Source: Metabacillus halosaccharovorans
GTDB taxonomy: Bacteria > Bacillota > Bacilli > Bacillales > Bacillaceae
Assembly: GCF_002019635.1 (NCBI RefSeq)
Contig: NZ_KV917372.1
Span: 1-64,000 of the forward strand
Length of the DNA stretch: 64,000 nucleotides
Direction of reading: 5' to 3'
A program made the position numbers and the translations under genes. A model generated the notes under the pieces. The model did no database searches. It was not told the DNA's origin and worked only from the letters and a program-made list of their open reading frames with translations. Positions 26,688-34,354 of this stretch are shown one piece after another. Each line of letters starts with the position of its first letter. Positions within the stretch are counted from its first letter, which is position 1.

Positions 26688-26735
26688 TTACATTTGTAGT
26701 ATTTTTATTATATTCCGCTTTTAGGTTGAAGTCAA
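26688..26735 (-). promoter_or_regulatory. blaI-blaR1 promoter with operator C
   Basis: Minus strand: -35 TTGACT (26730-26735), 17-base spacer, -10 TATAAT (26707-26712). The dyad TTACATTTGTAG (26688-26699, read on the plus strand) covers the expected start site, giving autoregulation. Confidence 0.82.
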
Positions 26736-26752
26736 TGAAACGAGAAAAAGGA

Positions 26753-26780
26753 TTGACACAAAAACTTACATGTGTAATAT
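26753..26780 (+). promoter_or_regulatory. pbp promoter with BlaI operator D
   Basis: -35 TTGACA (26753-26758), 16-base spacer, -10 TAATAT (26775-26780). TTACATGTGTAA (26766-26777) overlaps the -10 exactly as in the bla promoter; the spacer ACAAAAACTTACA is nearly identical to that of bla. This promoter is divergent from the blaI promoter, with 17 bases between the two -35 elements. Confidence 0.83.
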
Positions 26781-26838
26781 TTACCTTATTAGTTCAGTGA
26801 CCTCTTAGAAATAGGTGAAATGGAAAGGAGATCATAGT

Positions 26839-28902
26839 GTGACAGCAAGAATTGAACAACACAAGTTACAAAAAACAAGACTTATGCGGGTGAATATCTT
26901 TTTTATTATAGTGTTTTTATTTTTTGTCGCTCTTATTTTAAGACTTGGATTTGTCCAAATTGTTTACGGAGAAGAATATAAAAAAGAAGTAAGGAAAACT
27001 GTTGATACTGTCGTTAGTATTCCGGTTCCACGTGGGAAAATCTTTGACCGGAACGAAAAGGTCATTGTTGATAATGTTGCAGTTAAAGCCATCACATATA
27101 CGAGGATGAAAGGGACAACTCCACAAGAAATGCTTGGAACGGCAAAGGTGCTTTCGAACATGATTGATATGGATGAAGAAGAAATCAAACAGAGGGAACT
27201 CAAGGATTATTGGATGGTCACCAGACCTGATAAGGCAAGAGATAAGATAAAAAAAGAATTACTAGATGAAAGCTTAACTGATAAAGATCTATATGATCGA
27301 CAAATCGAACGAATCACCTCTATTGATTTAAAAGAAATAAACAAGGAGGAGCTAAAAATTGCAAAAATATTTACAAAAATGATTAGCGGCTATACCCTCA
27401 CTCCACAAATCATTAAACGCTATGTGACGGAAGAGGAGTTTGCCGTTATAGCAGAACATTTAGCGGATTTGCCAAATGTAGACATTTTAACGGATTGGGA
27501 CCGTCACTATCCGCACAAAAATATTTTTCGTTCTGTATTAGGAAATGTGACATCATCAAAAGAAGGATTGCCAAGCTCTAAGTTAGATTATTTTTTATCC
27601 AGAGGGTATAGCAGAAATGATCGAGTTGGAAAAAGTCAGCTGGAATTATATTATGAAGACGTTTTGCAAGGTCAGAAAGCAAAGGTAAAACATGTAACAG
27701 ATCAGAGTGGTAATCTTTTAGAAACAGTAGACGTCTCTGATGGACAAAGTGGGAAAGATCTCGTTCTATCGATTGATTTTGATTTGCAGAAGGCAGTAGA
27801 ACAAGTGATTCAAGGTGAACTTAGCAGAGCAAATGGGAGAAACAGTTTTCTAAATCGTGCATTTGTTGTGATGATGAACCCTAATACAGGGGAAGTGCTT
27901 TCAATGGCTGGGAAACAACTTGTTCGAGAAAACGGGAAAGATGTGTTTCGAGATTATGCATTAGGAACAATTAATTCCCAATATGAAATGGGCTCAGTCA
28001 TAAAAGGGGCAACGGTATTAGCAGGGCTAGAAGCTGGTGTTATTTCTCCTGAAACAGTGTTTAGTGATGAAAAATTAAATTTAAAAGGTACACCGCTGAA
28101 AGGGTCACATTCTACCTCATTAGGTACGAATGGAATTGAAGGAGCATTAAAAAAGTCCTCGAACGTATTTATGTTTAAAACAGCGATTCGAATGATGGGG
28201 AAAGAATATCAATCAGGGATGGCACTTCCTAAAAAGCCTGAGGCTGTTCAACAGTTCCGGAATTCTTTAAGTCAGTTCGGTTTAGGTGTGAAAACTGAAA
28301 TCGATCTTCTGAATGAATCGGACGGGTTAATCGGTAAAGAAGCTTACACGAAGCCTGGTTTATTCCTTGACCTTTCAATCGGCCAGTATGATAACTATAC
28401 AACAATGCAATTGGCACAATATATTTCGACGATTGCAAATGGCGGTTACAGATTGAAACCACAATTAGTGAAAGCCATTCATACATTCTCAAATTCCGAT
28501 GACATAGGTGCAGTGGTTCAAGCAGTACAACCAGAGGTTTTAAATAAAATAACAATGGATGATAGGTATTTACAACAAGTGCAAGAAGGGTTTCGACAAG
28601 TTTACCAAAGTCCTGGTGGCACAGCTTATAAATATTTTGGAGGAGATCGTCGGTACAAGGAATTTCAAGCAGCAGGAAAAACAGGGACAGCACAGTCTTT
28701 TTATCATGATCAGAATACAAAAAAAACTTACTCAACTTACAACTTAACGTTAGTCGGTTATGCTCCGTACAACAATCCCGAAGTTGCATTCTCGATTGCT
28801 GTTCCTAATTTGGATACAGATACTGACCCAGTTAATAAATATATTGGACAAAAAATACTAAAAGCATATTTTGATTTAAAGAAGCAACACAATGAAGAAT
28901 AG
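26839..28902 (+). CDS. Class B PBP, PbpA/PbpH-like transpeptidase
   Basis: A 687-residue monofunctional DD-transpeptidase. It has one N-terminal membrane helix (residues 18-40), a PBP dimer domain with PRGKIFDRNEKVIVDN, a region typical of Bacillus PbpA/PbpH (YTLTPQIIKRYVTEEEF and SVLGNVTSSKEGLPSSKLDY), and the catalytic domain with GSVIKG near 385 (SxxK), KSSNVF near 440 (SxN) and GKTGTAQ near 613. It should cross-link peptidoglycan during elongation. I chose GTG 26839, eight bases after AAAGGAG. The BlaI-type operator over its promoter implies beta-lactam induction, and divergence from blaI supports this. Confidence 0.88.
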   Translation: MTARIEQHKLQKTRLMRVNIFFIIVFLFFVALILRLGFVQIVYGEEYKKEVRKTVDTVVSIPVPRGKIFDRNEKVIVDNVAVKAITYTRMKGTTPQEMLGTAKVLSNMIDMDEEEIKQRELKDYWMVTRPDKARDKIKKELLDESLTDKDLYDRQIERITSIDLKEINKEELKIAKIFTKMISGYTLTPQIIKRYVTEEEFAVIAEHLADLPNVDILTDWDRHYPHKNIFRSVLGNVTSSKEGLPSSKLDYFLSRGYSRNDRVGKSQLELYYEDVLQGQKAKVKHVTDQSGNLLETVDVSDGQSGKDLVLSIDFDLQKAVEQVIQGELSRANGRNSFLNRAFVVMMNPNTGEVLSMAGKQLVRENGKDVFRDYALGTINSQYEMGSVIKGATVLAGLEAGVISPETVFSDEKLNLKGTPLKGSHSTSLGTNGIEGALKKSSNVFMFKTAIRMMGKEYQSGMALPKKPEAVQQFRNSLSQFGLGVKTEIDLLNESDGLIGKEAYTKPGLFLDLSIGQYDNYTTMQLAQYISTIANGGYRLKPQLVKAIHTFSNSDDIGAVVQAVQPEVLNKITMDDRYLQQVQEGFRQVYQSPGGTAYKYFGGDRRYKEFQAAGKTGTAQSFYHDQNTKKTYSTYNLTLVGYAPYNNPEVAFSIAVPNLDTDTDPVNKYIGQKILKAYFDLKKQHNEE

Positions 28903-28930
28903 TAGCAAATCAATCTCTCTTATATCAATC

Positions 28931-28959
28931 TTTACAACTAAAACTTACATTTGTAATAT
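28931..28959 (+). promoter_or_regulatory. Second pbp promoter with BlaI operator E
   Basis: -35 TTTACA (28931-28936), 17-base spacer, -10 TAATAT (28954-28959), with TTACATTTGTAA (28945-28956) over the -10. It gives the second PBP its own BlaI-controlled start inside the two-gene unit. Confidence 0.8.
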
Positions 28960-28998
28960 TTATTACCCATCAAAAGGTAGATGCGAGGAGGAAATCTA

Positions 28999-31005
28999 AT
29001 GAAAAAGAATCATCTGCTAGATCCATTGTTTATACTGATAATAGTCTGCTTTTTAGTTATATCTGGCTGTTCAAAAGAAAATAAACAGAATGAGACGTTT
29101 GATCAATTTTCGAATCTGTTATCAAATCAAACATATGATCTGCTATATGATTTATTATCTAATGAATCAAAAAGAACAATCACAAAGGAAGAGTTTGTAA
29201 CACGATATACAAATATTCACTCTGGTATTGAAGCGGTTGATATAAACATAAAAAGAGTAGACGAAGAAAGTGACGAAAATGTGATACCTTTCTCTATCGA
29301 AATGGACACGGTAGCAGGAAAGCTGTCATCATCACCTTATCAACTACATCTAGTAAAGGAAGAAAATGAATGGAAAATTCAGTGGGACGAAAGCTTAATT
29401 TTTCCTGCCATGAAAAAAGGTGATAGAGTCAAGGTGAATACAATGAAAGCAACAAGGGGACGTATACTTGCACGAAATGGATATCCACTTGCTAAAGATG
29501 GTGAAATCAAAACGGTAGGTATTAATCCTGAGGTGTTTGATAAAAACAATCGCGAAGAAAAAATACAAGAACTGGCAGCGTTGTTAGACATAAGTGAAGA
29601 AACGATTATGAAAAAATTAGATCGGAATACAAATCCAATTTATTTTGTTCCTATTGTAGATATGTTGCCGGATGATGAAAAACTAAAAAAATTAGAAGAT
29701 CGAGGTGCTGAGGGTATTTTTGTAAATGATAAACTTTCAAGGGTGTATATCAATCATAAAGCTTTCGGACGACTTCTTGGATATGTCGGAAATATTACGG
29801 CTGAAGAAATGGAAGAAAACAAAGAAAAAGGCTATAGTACGACATCACTAATCGGAAAGGCTGGTCTTGAGCAAGTATATGAAGAAACATTAAGAGGAAT
29901 TGATGGAGTAGAGATTTATATTGTAAGAGATAATGAAAAAATAGAAACCCTTGTAAAAAAAGAACCACAACATGGTCAGGATATTAAATTAACGATTGAC
30001 TCGAATTTACAAAGTATCATTTATGATGAAATGAATGGTGAGAAAGGTTCAGCAGCAGCCGTTCATCCAAAAACTGGAGAAGTACTTGCTTTAGTAAGTT
30101 CTCCCTCTTATAACTCAAATCGTTATACAACCTATGTGACAAAAGAAGAGCAACAAAGACGTGAAAAAAGTAAATTTACTGATGAAGTGAATCGATTTAG
30201 TAAACTGTATTCACCAGGATCTGTATTTAAATTAGTGACTGCAACGGCTGGACTTGAAAAAGGTATATTAGATCCTGAAAAGCAAATTTCCATCAAGGGC
30301 CGTTCATGGCAAAAAGATCGTTCATGGGGGAACTACAGGATAACAAGGGTGAATAACCAATCCTCTGTTAATTTAATAGATGCGGTAAAATACTCAGATA
30401 ATATTTATTTTGCGATGACTGCACTTGATTTAGGCAAAGAGGAATTTATAGCTGGTGCAAAGAAATTTGGAATTGGTGAGCCATTAGAGATTGGTTATCC
30501 ATTGGGAGATAGTCAAATATCAAATGGAGAACGCCTAGACCGTGACATCCTGCTTGCTGATTCAGGATACGGACAAGGAGAAGTGATGGTTACATCATTA
30601 AATATGGCTCTTGCTTATAGTGCATTTTCAAATGAGGGAAATATCATGGCACCATCATTAATTCAATCAGATAATCAGAAAATAACAGTTTGGAAAGAAG
30701 AGGCTATCCCATCTGCACATCTATCTACTTTGCAACGTGCATTTACTGCTGTTATTAATGAAGAGGGTGGTACAGCTAGTGCTGCAAAAATTTCGGGAGT
30801 TTCATTAGCGGGAAAAACAGGAACAGCGGAAATAAAAGCATCCCAAGTTGATGAAAATGGAACGGAAAATGGCTGGTTTATTGCAACTGATTTAGATTCT
30901 GGCAGAATCTCTCTTGCGGTCGTACTTGAAGATGTAAAAGAGAAGGGTGGTAGTCATGCTACCTTACCGATTATAAAAAACACATTATTATCTTATTTAC
31001 AATGA
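28999..31005 (+). CDS. MecA/PbpC-like low-affinity class B PBP
   Basis: A 668-residue lipoprotein-type PBP: the leader MKKNHLLDPLFILIIVCFLV ends in ISGC. Residues 30-140 resemble the MecA N-terminal NTF2-like domain (FDQFSNLLSNQTYDLLYDLL, then EEFVTRYTNIHSGIEAVDI), followed by the dimer domain (KATRGRILARNGYPLAKDG) and the transpeptidase: SVFK near 407, SDN near 465, GKTGTAE near 608. PBP2a of Staphylococcus aureus and PbpC of B. subtilis have this same layout and length. It would keep cross-linking while other PBPs are acylated. ATG 28999 follows GAGGAGG. Low beta-lactam affinity is an inference from the family. Confidence 0.9.
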   Translation: MKKNHLLDPLFILIIVCFLVISGCSKENKQNETFDQFSNLLSNQTYDLLYDLLSNESKRTITKEEFVTRYTNIHSGIEAVDINIKRVDEESDENVIPFSIEMDTVAGKLSSSPYQLHLVKEENEWKIQWDESLIFPAMKKGDRVKVNTMKATRGRILARNGYPLAKDGEIKTVGINPEVFDKNNREEKIQELAALLDISEETIMKKLDRNTNPIYFVPIVDMLPDDEKLKKLEDRGAEGIFVNDKLSRVYINHKAFGRLLGYVGNITAEEMEENKEKGYSTTSLIGKAGLEQVYEETLRGIDGVEIYIVRDNEKIETLVKKEPQHGQDIKLTIDSNLQSIIYDEMNGEKGSAAAVHPKTGEVLALVSSPSYNSNRYTTYVTKEEQQRREKSKFTDEVNRFSKLYSPGSVFKLVTATAGLEKGILDPEKQISIKGRSWQKDRSWGNYRITRVNNQSSVNLIDAVKYSDNIYFAMTALDLGKEEFIAGAKKFGIGEPLEIGYPLGDSQISNGERLDRDILLADSGYGQGEVMVTSLNMALAYSAFSNEGNIMAPSLIQSDNQKITVWKEEAIPSAHLSTLQRAFTAVINEEGGTASAAKISGVSLAGKTGTAEIKASQVDENGTENGWFIATDLDSGRISLAVVLEDVKEKGGSHATLPIIKNTLLSYLQ

Positions 31006-31033
31006 ATCAATTGCACCTCTAAGATCATAATTT

Positions 31034-31207
31034 AAGGCTGTTTTTGCATACTTTGTTGTTTTTTGATGTATTTTTAAGGTGAACATTAGTACGTTCCAAA
31101 GCGTTCCATTCCCTGGCTTTCCTCTCTCAGGAGCAGAGTGTCTTCCACTCCAATTCACTATAAATTAAAATAATATTCATAAGCAACAATCTTTGCGAAA
31201 ACAGCCT
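31034..31207. mobile_element. MITE-like element with inverted ends
   Basis: The left arm begins AAGGCTGTTTTTGCATA (31034) and the right arm ends TTTGCGAAAACAGCCT (31207); they are inverted copies over about 27 bases with roughly six differences. The 174-base unit has no ORF. Its interior includes GAACGCTTTGGAACGT-like and GGAGTGGAAGACACTC-like segments seen in common Bacillus intergenic repeats. It fills most of the gap 31006-31453 after the MecA-like gene. Confidence 0.6.
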
Positions 31208-31453
31208 AATGATATAAGGTCGATCAAATTTCTCCTGCTAGAGAAATAGAAAAAAATAAAAAGAGATTTACATTGTTGAACAACAGTAAGGTGCAGATGT
31301 GTTTTTGAATCCTTTTATTTGAGAAATCGATACCCTTAATGAAAGAAAATGAATTTATTTATCGTTTTCTCCTACGTTCGTACTAGTCAGAATTTCCTTT
31401 ACTCCATTATAATAGTATTAGCAATAGTGTTTGTAATCAATGGAGTTGAATTT

Positions 31454-33010
31454 ATGCCTAATGAAGCTTTCGTATACATAGTGGTCGTTAGTTTAGCCGG
31501 AATTTTAAGTTCTTTGTTATGTTTGTACGCTTATTTTCGTCTGAAGGATGTTCCAGGGGGAAAGCCGTATATATTCGTCACCTTATTTTCTGCTATATTC
31601 ACATTTTCTTATGCGGTGGAGTTATCAAGTACAACTTTGGAGAAAATCCTCATTTGGTTAAGTGTCGAATATCTTGTTTTGCCATTCATTCCTACATTTA
31701 TCCTGTTGATGTGCTTAGGGTATGTGGGGCAAACATTAAAACAATGGATGTCCTATCTATTATTTCTACTTCCAATTTTGACAATCTTTATGCATGCCAC
31801 AAATGAGCTTCATCATCTTTATTACACATCTATTGAATTAAATCGTGACAGTCCATTTCCGATCTTGAAATTGGAATACGGTCCTTGGTTTTATGTTCAT
31901 TCGATCTATTTCTTTTTGTGTTTCATGATGAGTATGATTTCGTTAGGTATGGAATTGAGAAAAACAAGATTATTTCGATTTCGTATGCAAATTATATTGA
32001 TGGTAGCAGGAATTATGGTGCCAATCATAGCAAACTATTTTTATTTAAATGATTTGAGTCCATATGGTATTGATCTGGGACCGGTTTCTATGAGTATTTC
32101 TTTTATCCTTCATGGTGCAGCCCTTTTTTCTTATCAAATGTTTCATGTCACACCTGTTGCCAGAGAGACAGTGTTTGAAAATATGAGGGAGGGGGTTATT
32201 GTTTTAAATCAAGAGGGAGTGCTTGTTGATTATAACCACGCCATGCTTAATGTCATTTCAACCTTAAGCTCTCAATGTATTGGCAAGCCTATCGTGGATG
32301 TTATTGGAAGAGGGACAAACCTTGCTGAAATCGTCTTACATGAAAAAGAATGTGACTTTCGATCATCTTTATCAGGTGATAACACCTATTATCATATTCG
32401 GTTTTCAAATGTGAAAAATAAATATAAATTCATGAAAATTATCACATTTGTTGATGTGACTGAAAGAGTAGATTTACAAGAACAGTTACAATATTTAGCT
32501 CGAATTGACGGGTTAACAGAACTTTATAATCGTCACTTTTTTATGGAAGAATCTGAGAGACTTGTAGATTCTTTGAATAAAAAAGGTGGAAACGTATCCA
32601 TTATCATGTTTGATATTGATCATTTTAAAAGCATTAATGATACATTCGGACATGAAGCAGGTGATTTGGTTTTAGCACGTGTTGCTGGTGTGGTGAAGAA
32701 TTGTCTGAGATCTCATGATATTGTTGGGAGGTATGGCGGGGAGGAATTTATTCTATGTATGCCTGATGCGTCCTTACTTGCAGCGGAGGAAATGGCAGAT
32801 TTTATTCGAAGGAATATCTCTCAGGCGGTTGTACGTTATTCGGAGAAGGAAATTACGGTTACGTCAAGCTTTGGGATATCTTCTGTCTTGATAGGAGGAG
32901 AAGCTGATCAAACAATCTTGCAAACTCTCATAAGAGAAGCCGATCAAGCCCTTTATGCTGCAAAGCGGAAGGGGAGAAATTGTGTTGAACTTTTTGAGAA
33001 GGTAGGTTGA
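31454..33010 (+). CDS. Membrane diguanylate cyclase (7TM-PAS-GGDEF)
   Basis: A 518-residue c-di-GMP synthase. Residues 1-220 form a seven-helix HisKA_7TM-type sensor, then a PAS-like domain (FENMREGVIVLNQEGVLVDY) and a GGDEF domain whose active site reads RYGGEEF. An RSHD motif five residues before it is an intact inhibitory I-site, so product feedback is expected. Also present are DGLTELYNRHFF and MFDIDHFKSINDTFGHEAGD. I start at ATG 31454, eight bases after GGAG; the upstream ATG 31349 has no ribosome site and adds an extra helix that is not usual in the family. There is no EAL partner nearby. Confidence 0.9.
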   Translation: MPNEAFVYIVVVSLAGILSSLLCLYAYFRLKDVPGGKPYIFVTLFSAIFTFSYAVELSSTTLEKILIWLSVEYLVLPFIPTFILLMCLGYVGQTLKQWMSYLLFLLPILTIFMHATNELHHLYYTSIELNRDSPFPILKLEYGPWFYVHSIYFFLCFMMSMISLGMELRKTRLFRFRMQIILMVAGIMVPIIANYFYLNDLSPYGIDLGPVSMSISFILHGAALFSYQMFHVTPVARETVFENMREGVIVLNQEGVLVDYNHAMLNVISTLSSQCIGKPIVDVIGRGTNLAEIVLHEKECDFRSSLSGDNTYYHIRFSNVKNKYKFMKIITFVDVTERVDLQEQLQYLARIDGLTELYNRHFFMEESERLVDSLNKKGGNVSIIMFDIDHFKSINDTFGHEAGDLVLARVAGVVKNCLRSHDIVGRYGGEEFILCMPDASLLAAEEMADFIRRNISQAVVRYSEKEITVTSSFGISSVLIGGEADQTILQTLIREADQALYAAKRKGRNCVELFEKVG

Positions 33011-33046
33011 GTGTTCGGTCTGAGTTTTTTATAAATCAATCTAAAA

Positions 33047-33080
33047 AAATTCCCTGCTTTGATAAGTGGGGAATTTTTCA
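33047..33080. terminator. Bidirectional terminator
   Basis: AAATTCCC (33047-33054) pairs with GGGAATTT (33069-33076), with A and T runs outside. It lies between the convergent GGDEF and AraC genes. Confidence 0.7.
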
Positions 33081-33112
33081 AATCCAAACTATGTATATTT
33101 TGGTAGTTTTGG

Positions 33113-34132
33113 TTATTTTCTAATAAATGGTGGGACGGCGAACCTGTCCCCATGTCCCTTTCGGTAGTCACTTGGAGTCATGTTAAAGATTTGTTTGAAT
33201 TTTTTGTAGAAGAAGGTGACGCTTGAGTAGCCTACTTCGTCGGCGATTTCAGGGATTGGGATGTTTGAGTTTATGAGCATCATGCCTGCTTTGCTTATTT
33301 TTTGGAGTTGCAGGAGGTCTTTGAACGATTTGCCGGTTCCCTTTTTTAATAAGTTAGATAAATAGTTTGGGTGAAAATTAAAGTGCTTTGCCATTGAAGT
33401 TAATGAACAGTCTTGATAATGGTCTTCGATATACTGTAAAAAATCGATCAATGTATAGTTATTGGAATTTGGAACATGAGTGTGCCGCTGACTAATTTCA
33501 TCTTCACGGATGAGCTCCGAAAACAAAATAACGAGATAGGAGTTAACAATTTCATCAGAATACATTCTTTTGTGAAAGTATTCCCACACAATATTGTTCA
33601 CAACTTCAATAATTTTTTTGTTTTTCCCATGGTTAAATAATAGATAACGATTCGACTCTCTGCTCTCCATTAGTAAATCAACAAGGAAAATGGATATGAT
33701 ACTTTGAGAGGAAAGTCTACTTAAAAAGCTGGGAGATAAATAGTCTTTTTTTAGTGTAATGCTTAATACAATATCATCTTTACCGGTTTCTTCCACTGTA
33801 TGAGGCGTATATTTGTCAATCATAACCAGTGTTCCTTCAGTTAGAGGAATAACATTCTTATTAATCACAACATTGCATGTGCCTCTAAAAACATAGGTGA
33901 GTTCAATGAATTCATGGACATGAACGGGTATCTCTGAATGATAGGGCTGTTGTGTGATCACGATGCTATCTTCTATAACAGTATTTTCTATTGCATTAAT
34001 TGTGTAATTATATAAAAATACTTCCTCATCATCTATTAAAACAGTCTCAGCTGGTATGAGTGCTTCAATTTCTTCTCTTTTCTTTATAAATTGTCTCGCC
34101 ATTAAAAATTCGGTTAATTCCATCGCATCCAT
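33113..34132 (-). CDS. AraC-family regulator with cupin sensor and repeat tail
   Basis: A 339-residue regulator with a cupin-like N-domain (PVHVHEFIELTYVFRGTCNV, then MIDKYTPHTVEETGKDD) and two C-terminal helix-turn-helix motifs (FHPNYLSNLLKKGTGKSF and VGYSSVTFFYKKFKQIFN). It is similar in plan to the regulator at 15383. It is divergent from a GH1 glycosidase gene and probably controls it. I chose ATG 34132, with GAGGGGAG just upstream. The natural end would be SDYRK; the extra GHGDRFAVPPFIRK is encoded by a dispersed repeat shared with the glycosyltransferase at 20470. Confidence 0.85.
   Translation of the reverse strand: MDAMELTEFLMARQFIKKREEIEALIPAETVLIDDEEVFLYNYTINAIENTVIEDSIVITQQPYHSEIPVHVHEFIELTYVFRGTCNVVINKNVIPLTEGTLVMIDKYTPHTVEETGKDDIVLSITLKKDYLSPSFLSRLSSQSIISIFLVDLLMESRESNRYLLFNHGKNKKIIEVVNNIVWEYFHKRMYSDEIVNSYLVILFSELIREDEISQRHTHVPNSNNYTLIDFLQYIEDHYQDCSLTSMAKHFNFHPNYLSNLLKKGTGKSFKDLLQLQKISKAGMMLINSNIPIPEIADEVGYSSVTFFYKKFKQIFNMTPSDYRKGHGDRFAVPPFIRK
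33119..33158 (-). repeat. Dispersed hairpin repeat, copy 3 (in CDS end)
   Basis: The minus strand reads GGGGACAGGTTCGCCGTCCC then ACCATTTATTAG, closely matching the copies at 20483 and 21876. It is read in the same frame as copy 1, giving the same GDRFxVPPFI tail. Confidence 0.8.
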
Positions 34133-34240
34133 AGTCTCCCCTCGACAATTATCCAAACCTTAGCTTAAGACATTTTTAACACTAGTTTTACTCGAAGTCA
34201 AGGGTAAATAATCGAGGGGAAGCTATATGTTTTCTACAAA

Positions 34241-34254
34241 TGATAACGCTAACT
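34241..34254 (+). promoter_or_regulatory. Candidate cre (CcpA) site
   Basis: TGATAACGCTAACT matches TGWNANCGNTNWCA at all fixed positions but the last. It lies between the divergent AraC and GH1 genes, about 100 bases before the GH1 start. Confidence 0.5.
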
Positions 34255-34354
34255 CAAAATCTTTGAAATGAGTAAGGATAATCTTTAGTTCTAACATTAT
34301 AAGCGATTCAATTAATTGATAGTATGTAATCAAATAGTAAATGAGGTGAATGAA

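Noticed and set aside
31349-31453. N-terminal extension of the diguanylate cyclase from ATG 31349
   Set aside because: No ribosome site; ATG 31454 has GGAG at good spacing and begins the usual sensor domain.
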